Positions 1-10,700 of a DNA stretch of 64,000 nt are shown here, piece after piece. The number at the start of each line of letters is the position of its first letter. Within the stretch, counting starts at the first letter, position 1. Origin of the DNA: Aristolochia californica (Eukaryota; Streptophyta; Magnoliopsida; Piperales; Aristolochiaceae); NCBI GenBank assembly GCA_029961685.1, contig JARWKL010000016.1, positions 8,696,358 through 8,760,357 on the forward strand, given 5' to 3'. A program made the position numbers and the translations under genes. The notes below the pieces were generated by a model. The model saw only the letters and a list, made by a program, of their open reading frames with translations. It was not told where the DNA came from and did not search any database.

Positions 1-929
1 ATTATTAGGGGTTGTACTTGTGGAATCTCCCAAACATGGATAACAAAACCTTGGAATTCATTTTTAGTGGTTGAAATAATTTCCAAATTTTGTTTTGCAT
101 ACATGAACACTAAAATTTTCATTTTGTTATGCTTTAATATCTTTTTTGTTTACGAGAAAAATGGGAGAGTGAAAACTCATGGTTGGATCTGGAAACAAAT
201 TTGAGGATCCAAGATGGAAATGCACAAATGCTGAGAGAGATTGTTCCAAAAATTATCTGTGATTTTTAAGGATAGGCAAAAGTGGGTAGTTTAACTCTGG
301 TAAATATCCAACCACATGAGAATTTGATTTTTTCCACTCCTTGAAATTTTTGGATCCTTAGGTCCACTTGCATCCTCAACATATTTCTGGCATGCATATC
401 CACCACATTTAAAGCATGTTAGGATCAGTTACAACTCCCTTTCCTACAAAATTCCACCCAGCTTATTATTAGGGGTTGTACTAGTGGAATCTCCTAAACA
501 TGGATAACAAAACCTTGGAGTTCATTTTTAGTGCGTGAAATAATTTTCAAATTTTTTTTTGCATACATGAACTCTAAAATCTTCATTTTGTTATGCCTGA
601 ATATCTTTTTTGTTTACGAGAAAAATGAGAGAGTGAAAACTCAAGTTTGGATCAGAAAACAAATTTCAGCATCCAAGATGGAAATGCACAAATGCTGAGA
701 GAGATAGTTCCAAAAAGTATCTATGATTTTTAAGGATAGGCAACATGAGGGTTGTTTGGCTCTGGTAAATATCCAACCACTTGAGAATTTGATTTTTTCC
801 ACTCCTTGAAATTTTTGGATCATTAGGCCCACTTGTATCCTCAACATGTTTCTGGCATGCGCATCCACCACATTTAAAGCATATTGGGATCAGTTACAAG
901 TCCCTTTCCTATAAAATTCCTCCTAGCTT

Positions 930-1395
930 ATTATTAGTGATTGTACTAGTGGAATCTCCCAAACATGGATAACAAAACCTTGGAGTTCATTTTTAGTACG
1001 TGAAATAATTTTAAAATTTTTTTTTACATACGTGAACTCTAAAATTTTCATTTTGTTATTCCGTAATATCTTTTTTATTTACGAGAAAAAATGGGAGAGT
1101 GAAAGCTCAAGTTTGGATCTGAAAACATATTTGACCAACCAAGATTGAAATGCACAAATGCTGAGAGAGATAGTTCCAAAAAGTATCTGTGATTTTTAAG
1201 GATAGGCAAAAAGTGGGTTGTTTGGCTCTGGTAAATACCCAACCACTTGAGTATTTGATTTTTTCCACTCCTTGAAATTATTGGATCATTACGTCCACTT
1301 GCATCCTCAACATGTTTCTTGCATGCATATCCACCACATTTAAAGCATGTTAGGATCAGTTCCAAGTCCCTTTCCTATAAAATTCCACCTAGCTT
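930..1395. repeat. Hybrid monomer D with internal A-type tract
   Basis: The first bases (ATTATTAGTG) are D. From about 948 to 1063 the sequence is A: ACTAGTGGAATC, TTTAGTACGTG, TTTTAAAATT, ACATACGTGAAC, TTATTCCGTAAT. From 1077 (TTTATTTACGAG) to the end it is D again. The neighbours C and E/F sit in normal D surroundings and monomer length is unchanged (466 bp). A two-sided switch with no length change is what gene conversion or a double exchange leaves. Tract limits: left 939-947, right 1064-1076. Confidence 0.9.
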
Positions 1396-1859
1396 ATTAT
1401 TAGGGGTTGTACTAGTGGAATCTCCCAAACATGGATAATAAAACCTTGGATTTCATTTTTAGTGCGTGAAATAATTTTCAATTTTTTTTGCATACATGAA
1501 CTCTAAAATCTTCATTTTGTTATGCCTTAATATCTTTTTTTTTTTACGAGAAAAATGGGAGAGTGAAAACTCAAGTTTGGATCTGAAAACAAATTTCAGC
1601 ATCCAAGATGGAAGTGCACAAATGCTGAGAGAGATAGTTCCAAAAAGTATCTGTGATTTTTCAGGATAGGCAAAAAGTGGGTTGTTTAGCTCTGGTAAAT
1701 ATCCAACCACTTGAGAATTTGAGTTTTTCCACTCCTTGAAATTTTTGGATCATTAGGTCCACTTGCATCCTCAACATGTTTCTGGCATGCATATCCACCA
1801 CATTTAAAGCATGTTTGGATCAGTTACAAGTCCCTTTCCTATAAAATTCCACCAAGTTT
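1396..1859. repeat. Hybrid monomer E/F (one-monomer deletion junction)
   Basis: The left part is E (GGATAATAAAACC, CTTGGATTTCAT, T tract, GATGGAAGTGCAC near 1606). From about 1662 it is F (GATTTTTCAGG, GTTTAGCTCTGG, TTTGAGTTTTTCC, GCATGTTTGG). It is followed directly by A. An in-register fusion of E and F removes exactly one monomer length, as expected from unequal exchange shifted by one monomer. The switch lies between about 1613 and 1661. Confidence 0.92.
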
Positions 1860-4650
1860 ATTATTAGGGGTTGTACTAGTGGAATCTCCCAAACATGGAT
1901 AACAAAACCTTGGAGTTCATTTTTAGTACGTGAAATAATTTTAAAATTTTTTTTTACATACGTGAACTCTAAAATTTTCATTTTGTTATTCCGTAATATC
2001 TTTTTTGTTTACGTGAAAAAATGGAAGAGTGAAAGCTCAAGTTTGGATCTGAAAAAAAAATTTGACCATCAGAGATGGAAATGCACAAATGCTGAGGGAG
2101 ATAGTTCCAAAAGTATCTGTGATTTTTAAGGATAGGCAAAAAGTGGGTTGTTTAACTCTGGTAATTATGCAACCACTTGAGAATTTGAGTTTTTCCACTC
2201 CTTGAAATTTTTGGATCATTAGGTCCACTTGTATCCTCAACATGTTTCTGGCATGCATATCAACCACATTTAAAGCATGTTTGGATCAGTTGCAAGACCC
2301 TTTCCTATAAAATTCCACCTAGCTTATTATTAGGGGTTGTACTTGTGGAATCTCCCAAACATGGAGAACAAAACCTTGGAATTCATTTTTAGTGGTTGAA
2401 ATAATTTCCAAATTTTGTTTTGCATACATGAACACTAAAATTTTCATTTTGTTATGCTTTAATATCTTTTTTGTTTACGAGAAAAATGGGAGAGTGAAAA
2501 CTCATGGTTGGATCTGGAAACAAATTTGAGGATCCAAGATGGAAATGCACAAATGCTGAGAGAGATTGTTCCAAAAATTATCTGTGATTTTTAAGGATAG
2601 GCAAAAAGTGGGTAGTTTAACTCTGGTAAATATCCAACCACATGAGAATTTGATTTTTTCCACTCCTTGAAATTTTTGGATCCTTAGGTCCACTTGCATC
2701 CTCAACATATTTCTGGCATGCATATCCACCACATTTAAAGCATGTTAGGATCAGTTACAACTCCCTTTCCTACAAAATTCCACCCAGCTTATTATTAGGG
2801 GTTGTACTAGTGGAATCTCCTAAACATGGATAACAAAACCTTGGAGTTCATTTTTAGTGCGTGAAATAATTTTCAAATTTTTTTTTGCATACATGAACTC
2901 TAAAATCTTCATTTTGTTATGCCTGAATATCTTTTTTGTTTACGAGAAAAATGAGAGAGTGAAAACTCAAGTTTGGATCAGAAAACAAATTTCAGCATCC
3001 AAGATGAAAATGCACAAATGCTGAGAGAGATAGTTCCAAAAAGTATCTATGATTTTTAAGGATAGGCAACATGAGGGTTGTTTGGCTCTGGTAAATATCC
3101 AACCACTTGAGAATTTGATTTTTTCCACTCCTTGAAATTTTTGGATCATTAGGCCCACTTGTATCCTCAACATGTTTCTAGCATGCGCATCCACCACATT
3201 TAAAGCATATTGGGATCAGTTACAAGTCCCTTTCCTATAAAATTCCTCCTAGCTTATTATTAGTGGTTGTACTTGTGCAATCTCCCAAACATGGATAACA
3301 AAACCTTGGAGTTCATTATTAGTGCGTGAAATAATTTTCAAATTTTTTTTGCATACAAGAACTCTAAAATTTTAATTTTGTTATGCCTTAATATCTTTTT
3401 TATTTACGAGAAAAAATGGGAGAGTGAAAGCTCAAGTTTGGATCTGAAAACATATTTGACCAACCAAGATGGAAATGCACAAATGCTGAGAGAGATAGTT
3501 CCAAAAAGTATCTGTGATTTTTAAGGATAGGCAAAAAGTGGGTTGTTTGGCTCTGGTAAATACCCAACCACTTGAGTATTTGATTTTTTCCACTCCTTGA
3601 AATTATTGGATCATTACGTCCACTTGCATCCTCAACATGATTCTTGCATGCATATCCACCACATTTAAAGCATGTTAGGATCAGTTTCAAGTCCCTTTCC
3701 TATAAAATTCCACCTAGCTTATTATTAGGGGTTGTACTAGTGGAATCTCCCAAACATGGATAATAAAACCTTGGATTTCATTTTTAGTGCGTGAAATAAT
3801 TTTCAATTTTTTTTGCATACATGAACTCTAAAATCTTCATTTTGTTATGCCTTAATATCTTTTTTTTTTTACGAGAAAAATGGGAGAGTGAAAACTCAAG
3901 TTTGGATCTGAAAACAAATTTCAGCATCCAAGATGGAAGTGCACAAATGCTGAGAGAGATAGTTCCAAAAAGTATCTGTGATTTTTAAGGATAGGCAAAA
4001 TGTGGGTTGTTTGGCTTTGGTAAATATCCAACAACTTGAGAATTTGATTTTTCCCACTCTTTGAAATTTTTGGATCATTAGGTCCACTTGCATCCTCAAC
4101 ATGTTTCTGGCAAGCATATCCACCACATTTAAAGCATGTTAAGATCAGTTACAAGTCCCTTTCCTATAAAATTCCACCAAGTTTATTATTAGGGGTTGTA
4201 CTAGTGGAATCTCCCAAACAAGGATAACAAAACCTTGGAGTTCATTTTTAGAACGTGAAATAAATTTAAAATTTTTTTTTGCATACATGAACTCTAAAAT
4301 TTTCATTTTGTTATGCCTTGATATCTTTTTTGTTTACGTGAAAAAATGGGAGAGTGAAAGCTCATGTTTGCGTCTGAAAAAAAATTTTACCATCAGAGAT
4401 GGAAATGCACAAATGCTGAGAGAGATAGTTCCAAAAAGTATCTGTGATTTTTCAGGATAGGCAAAAAGTGGGTTGTTTAGCTCTGGTAAATATCCAACCA
4501 CTTGAGTTTTTGAGTTTTTCCACTCCTTGAAATTTTTGGATCATTAGGTCCACTTGCATCCTCAACATGTTTCTGGCATGCATATCCACCACATTTAAAG
4601 CATGTTTGGATCAGTTACAAGTCCCTTTCCTATAAAATTCCACCAAGTTT
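1860..4650. repeat. HOR unit 1 (A-B-C-D-E-F, 2791 bp)
   Basis: Monomers: A 1860-2325, B 2326-2790, C 2791-3255, D 3256-3720, E 3721-4184, F 4185-4650. It carries variants absent or rare further right: A has an unbroken A run before TTTGACC (later units have a C in it), C has GCAACATGAGG, and E has GGCTTTGG where all later units read GGCTTCGG. B has CATGGAGAACA near 2361. These suggest the left end of the window is less homogenised with the remainder. Confidence 0.96.
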
Positions 4651-7444
4651 ATTATTAGGGGTTGTACTAGTGGAATCTCCCAAACATGGATAACAAAACC
4701 TTGGAGTTCATTTTTAGTACGTGAAATAATTTTAAATTTTTTTTTTACATACGTGAACTCTAAAATTTTCATTTTGTTATTCCGTAATATCTTTTTTGTT
4801 TACGTGAAAAAAGGGAAGAGTGAAAGCTCAAGTTTGGATCTGAAAAAAAAATTTGACCATCAGAGATGGAAATGCACAAATGCTGAGGGAGATAGTTCCA
4901 AAAGTATCTGTGATTTTTAAGGATAGGCAAAAAGTGGGTTGTTTAACTCTGGTAATTATGCAACCACTTGAGAATTTGAGTTTTTCCACTCCTTGAAATT
5001 TTTGGATCATTAGGTCCACTTGTATCCTCAACATGTTTCTGGCATGCATATCAACCACATTTAAAGCATGTTTGGATCAGTTGCAAGACCCTTTCCTATA
5101 AAATTCCACCTAGCTTATTATTAGGGGTTGTACTTGTGGAATCTCCCAAACATGGATAACAAAACCTTGGAATTCATTTTTAGTGGTTGAAATAATTTCC
5201 AAATTTTGTTTTGCATACATGAACACTAAAATTTTCATTTTGCTATGCTTTAATATCTTTTTTGTTTAGGAGAAAAATGGGAGAGTGAAAACTCATGGTT
5301 GGATCTGGAAACAAATTTGAGGATCCAAGATGGAAATGCACAAATGCTGAGAGAGATTGTTCCAAAAATTATCTGTGATTTTTAAGGATAGGCAAAAAGT
5401 GGGTAGTTTAACTCTGGTAAATATCCAACCACATGAGAATTTGATTTTTTCCACTCCTTGAAATTTTTGGATCCTTAGGTCCACTTGCATCCTCAACATA
5501 TTTCTGGCATGCATATCCACCACATTTAAAGCATGTTAGGATCAGTTACAAGTCCCTTTCCTACAAAATTCCACCCAGCTTATTATTAGGGGTTGTACTA
5601 GTGGAATCTCCTAAACATGGATAACAAAACCTTGGAGTTCATTTTTAGTGCGTGAAATAATTTTCAAATTTTTTTTTGCATACATGAACTCTAAAATCTT
5701 CATTTTGTTATGCCTGAATATCTTTTTTGTTTACGAGAAAAATGAGAGAGTGAAAACTCAAGTTTGGATCAGAAAACAAATTTCAGCATCCAAGATGGAA
5801 ATGCACAAATGCTGAGAGAGATAGTTCCAAAAAGTATCTATGATTTTTAAGGATAGGCAAAATGAGGGTTGTTTGGCTCTGGTAAATATCCAACCACTTG
5901 AGAATTTGATTTTTTCCACTCCTTGAAATTTTTGGATCATTAGGTCCACTTGTATCCTCAACATGTTTCTGGCATGCGCATCCACCACATTTAAAGCATA
6001 TTGGGATCAGTTACAAGTCCCTTTCCTATAAAATTCCTCCTAGCTTATTATTAGTGGTTGTACTTGTGCAATCTCCCAAACATGGATAACAAAACCTTGG
6101 AGTTCATTATTAGTGCGTGAAATAATTTTCAAATTTTTTTTGCATACAAGAACTCTAAAATTTTAATTTTGTTATGCCTTAATATCTTTTTTTATTTACG
6201 AGAAAAAATGGGAGAGTGAAAGCTCAAGTTTGGATCTGAAAACATATTTGACCAGCCAAGATGGAAATGCACAAATGCTGAGAGAGATAGTTCCAAAAAG
6301 TATCTGTGATTTTTAAGGATAGGCAAAAAGTGGGTTGTTTGGCTCTGGTAAATACCCAACCACTTGAGTATTTGATTTTTTCCACTCCTTGAAATTATTG
6401 GATCATTACGTCCACTTGCATCCTCAACATGTTTCTTGCATGCATATCCACCACATTTAAAGCATGTTAGGATCAGTTTCAAGTCCCTTTCCTATAAAAT
6501 TCCACCTAGCTTATTATTAGGGGTTGTACTAGTGGAATCTCCCAAACATGGATAATAAAACCTTGGATTTCATTTTTAGTGCGTGAAATAATTTTCAATT
6601 TTTTTTGCATACATGAACTCTAAAATCTTCATTTTGTTATGCCTTAATATCTTTTTTTTTTTACGAGAAAAATGGGAGAGTGAAAACTCAAGTTTGGATC
6701 TGAAAACAAATTTCAGCATCCAAGATGGAAGTGCACAAATGCTGAGAGAGATAGTTCCAAAAAGTATCTGTGATTTTTAAGGGTAGGCAAAATGTGGGTT
6801 GTTTGGCTTCGGTAAATATCCAACAACTTGAGAATTTGATTTTTTCCACTCCTTGAAATTTTTGGATCATTAGGTCCACTTGCATCCTCAACATGTTTCT
6901 GGCAAGCATATCCACCACATTTAAAGCATGTTAAGATCAGTTACAAGTCCCTTTCCTATAAAATTCCACCAAGTTTATTATTAGGGGTTGTACTAGTGGA
7001 ATCTCCCAAACAAGGATAACAAAACCTTGGAGTTCATTTTTAGAACGTGAAACAAATTTAAAATTTTTTTTTTTGCATACATGAACTCTAAAATTTTCAT
7101 TTTGTTATGCCTTAATATCTTTTTTGTTTACGTGAAAAAATGGGAGAGTGAAAGCTCATGTTTGCGTCTGAAAAAAAATTTTACCATCAGAGATGGAAAT
7201 GCACAAATGCTGAGAGAGATAGTTCCAAAAAGTATCTATGATTTTTCAGGATAGGCAAAAAGTGGGTTGTTTAGCTCTGGTAAATATCCAACCACTTGAG
7301 AATTTGAGTTTTTCCACTCCTTGAAATTTTTGGATCATTAGGTCCACTTGCATCCTCAACATGTTTCTGGCATGCATATCCACCACATTTAAAGCATGTT
7401 TGGATCAGTTACAAGTCCCTTTCCTATAAAATTCCACCAAGTTT
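4651..7444. repeat. HOR unit 2 (A-B-C-D-E-F, 2794 bp)
   Basis: Monomers: A 4651-5116, B 5117-5581, C 5582-6046, D 6047-6512, E 6513-6976, F 6977-7444. B has GCTATGC near 5242 and TTTAGGAG near 5266, both shared with unit 3 only. A keeps the unbroken A run seen in unit 1. E has AAGGGTAGG, a variant found in units 2-3 and again from unit 15 to the right edge, but not in units 1 and 4-13. Confidence 0.96.
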
Positions 7445-9306
7445 ATTATTAGGGGTTGTACTAGTGGAATCTCCCAAACATGGATAACAAAACCTTGGAG
7501 TTCATTTTTAGTACGTGAAATAATTTTAAAATTTTTTTTTACATACGTGAACTCTAAAATTTTCATTTTGTTATTCCGTAATATCTTTTTTGTTTACGTG
7601 AAAAAATGGAAGAGTGAAAGCTCAAGTTTGGATCTGAAAAACAAATTTGACCATCAGAGATGGAAATGCACAAATGCTGAGGGAGATAGTTCCAAAAGTA
7701 TCTGTGATTTTTAAGGATAGGCAAAAAGTGGGTTGTTTAACTCTGGTAATTATGCAACCACTTGAGAATTTGAGTTTTTCCACTCCTTGAAATTTTTGGA
7801 TTATTAGGTCCACTTGTATCCTCAACATGTTTCTGGCATGCATATCAACCACATTTAAAGCATGTTTGGATCAGTTGCAAGACCCTTGCCTATAAAATTC
7901 CACCTAGCTTATTATTAGGGGTTGTACTTGTGGAATCTCCCAAACATGGATAACAAAACCTTGGAATTCATTTTTAGTGGTTGAAATAATTTCCAAATTT
8001 TGTTTTGCATACATGAACACTAAAATTTTCATTTTGCTATGCTTTAATATCTTTTTTGTTTAGGAGAAAAATGGGAGAGTGAAAACTCATGGTTGGATCT
8101 GGAAACAAATTTGAGGATCCAAGATGGAAATGCACAAATGCTGAGAGAGATTGTTCCAAAAATTATCTGTGATTTTTAAGGATAGGCAAAAAGTGGGTAG
8201 TTTAACTCTGGTAAATATCCAACCACATGAGAATTTGATTTTTTCCACTCCTTGAAATTTTTGGATCCTTAGGTCCACTTGCATCCTCAACATATTTCTG
8301 GCATGCATATCCACCACATTTAAAGCATGTTAGGATCAGTTACAAGTCCCTTTCCTACAAAATTCCACCCAGCTTATTATTAGGGGTTGTACTAGTGGAA
8401 TCTCCTAAACATGGATAACAAAACTTTGGAGTTCATTTTTAGTGCGTGAAATAATTTTCAAATTTTTTTTTGCATACATGAACTCTAAAATCTTCATTTT
8501 GTTATGCCTGAATATCTTTTTTGTTTACGAGAAAAATGAGAGAGTGAAAACTCAAGTTTGGATCAGAAAACAAATTTCAGCATCCAAGATGGAAATGCAC
8601 AAATGCTGAGAGAGATAGTTCCAAAAAGTATCTATGATTTTTAAGGATAGGCAAAATGAGGGTTGTTTGGCTCTGGTAAATATCCAACCACTTGAGAATT
8701 TGATTTTTTCCACTCCTTGAAATTTTTGGATCATTAGGTCCACTTGTATCCTCAACATGTTTCTGGCATGCGCATCCACCACATTTAAAGCATATTGGGA
8801 TCAGTTACAAGTCCCTTTCCTATAAAATTCCTCCTAGCTTATTATTAGTGGTTGTACTTGTGCAATCTCCCAAACATGGATAACAAAACCTTGGAGTTCA
8901 TTATTAGTGCGTGAAATAATTTTCAATTTTTTTTTGCATACAAGAACTCTAAAATTTTAATTTTGTTATGCCTTAATATCTTTTTTTATTTACGAGAAAA
9001 AATGGGAGAGTGAAAGCTCAAGTTTGGATCTGAAAACATATTTGACCAACCAAGATGGAAATGCACAAATGCTGAGAGAGATAGTTCCAAAAAGTATCTG
9101 TGATTTTTAAGGATAGGCAAAAAGTGGGTTGTTTGGCTCTGGTAAATACCCAACCACTTGAGTATTTGATTTTTTCCACTCCTTGAAATTATTGGATCAT
9201 TACGTCCACTTGCATCCTCAACATGTTTCTTGCATGCATATCCACCACATTTAAAGCATGTTAGGATCAGTTTCAAGTCCCTTTCCTATAAAATTCCACC
9301 TAGCTT

Positions 9307-9766
9307 ATTATTAGGGGTTGTACTAGTGGAATCTCCCAAACATGGATAATAAAACCTTGGATTTCATTTTTAGTGCGTGAAATAATTTTCAATTTTTTTT
9401 GCATACATGAACTCTAAAATCTTCATTTTGTTATGCCTTAATATCTTTTTTTTTTTACGAGAAAAATGGGAGAGTGAAAACTCAAGTTTGGATCTTAAAA
9501 CAAATTTCAGCATCCAAGATGGAAGTGCACAAATGCTGAGAGAGATAGTTCCAAAAAGTATCTGTGATTTTTAAGGGTAGGCAAAATGTGGGTTGTTTGG
9601 CTTCGGTAAATATCCAACAACTTGAGAATTTGATTTTTTCCACTCGAAATTTTTGGATCATTAGGTCCACTTGCATCCTCAACATGTTTCTGCAAGCATA
9701 TCCACCACATTTAAAGCATGTTAAGATCAGTTACAAGTCCCTTTCCTATAAAATTCCACCAAGTTT
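9307..9766. repeat. Short E copy with two small deletions (460 bp)
   Basis: Compared with other E copies, 4 bp are missing at CCACTCGAAAT near 9646 (others CCACTCCTTGAAAT) and 2 bp at TTCTGCAAGC near 9691 (others TTCTGGCAAGC). It also has GGATCTTAAAAC near 9491 (others GGATCTGAAAAC). No other E copy in the window shows these changes, so they have not spread. Two non-homopolymer deletions 45 bp apart could be real or a local assembly fault. Confidence 0.85.
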
Positions 9767-10234
9767 ATTATTAGGGGTTGTACTAGTGGAATCTCCCAAA
9801 CAAGGATAACAAAACCTTGGAGTTCATTTTTAGAACGTGAAATAAATTTAAAATTTTTTTTTTTGCATACATGAACTCTAAAATTTTCATTTTGTTATGC
9901 CTTAATATCTTTTTTGTTTACGTGAAAAAATGGGAGAGTGAAAGCTCATGTTTGCGTCTGAAAAAAAATTTTACCATCAAAGATGGAAATGCACAAATGC
10001 TGAGAGAGATAGTTCCAAAAAGTATCTGTGATTTTTCAGGATAGGCAAAAAGTGGGTTGTTTAGCTCTGGTAAATATCCAACCACTTGAGAATTTGAGTT
10101 TTTCCACTCCTTGAAATTATTGGATCATTACGTCCACTTGCATCCTCAACATGTTTCTGGCATGCATATCCACCACATTTAAAGCATGTTTGGATCAGTT
10201 ACAAGTCCCTTTCCTATAAAATTCCACCAAGTTT

Positions 10235-10700
10235 ATTATTAGGGGTTGTACTAGTGGAATCTCCCAAACATGGATAACAAAACCTTGGAGTTCATTTTTA
10301 GTACGTGAAATAATTTTAAAATTTTTTTTTACATACGTGAACTCTAAAATTTTCATTTTGTTATTCCGTAATATCTTTTTTGTTTACGTGAAAAAATGGA
10401 AGAGTGAAAGCTCAAGTTTGGATCTGAAAAAAAATTTTACCATCAGAGATGGAAATGCACAAATGCTGAGGGAGATAGTTCCAAAAAGTATCTGTGATTT
10501 TTCAGGATAGGCAAAAAGTGGGTTGTTTAGCTCTGGTAAATATCCAACCACTTGAGAATTTGAGTTTTTCCACTCCTTGAAATTTTTGGACCATTAGGTC
10601 CACTTGCATCCTCAACATGTTTCTGGCATGCATATCCACCACATTTAAAGCATGTTTGGATCAGTTACAAGTCCCTTTCCTATAAAATTCCACCAAGTTT
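10235..10700. repeat. Hybrid monomer A/F (one-monomer gain junction)
   Basis: This is the additional seventh monomer of its unit, placed between a complete F and a complete A. It is A on the left (TTTAGTACGTG, ACATACGTGAAC, TTATTCCGTAAT, TTTGGATCTG up to about 10422) and F from about 10439 (TTTTACC, GATTTTTCAGG, GTTTAGCTCTGG, GCATGTTTGG). A single A-type base, GAGGGAG at 10471, stands inside the F part, so the switch is patchy or that base is a separate mutation. The order F - A/F - A is the expected gain product of exchange between F and A shifted by one monomer. Confidence 0.92.

Larger units (their letters stand above)
1..1859. repeat. HOR unit 0 (partial: B-C-D-E/F)
   Basis: Monomers: B 1-464, C 465-929, D with an A-like tract 930-1395, E/F hybrid 1396-1859. 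The A monomer of this unit lies left of the window. B has one A fewer than other B copies in its GCAAAAAGTGGG stretch (near 278). C carries GCAACATGAGG near 740 and AGGCCCACTT near 825, both shared with unit 1 only. The two hybrid monomers are listed separately. Because E and F are fused, the unit is one monomer short. Confidence 0.95.
7445..10700. repeat. HOR unit 3, expanded to seven monomers (3256 bp)
   Basis: Monomers: A 7445-7910, B 7911-8375, C 8376-8840, D 8841-9306, E 9307-9766, F 9767-10234, extra A/F hybrid 10235-10700. The extra monomer makes the unit one repeat longer than normal and is listed separately. E is only 460 bp because of two small deletions. F holds a short D-like patch at 10119-10131. 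This is the only unit in the window with a net gain. Confidence 0.95.

Noticed and set aside
9564..9809. Plus-strand open frame of 81 codons
   Set aside because: It is created by the two small deletions in one E copy and crosses the monomer border into F.
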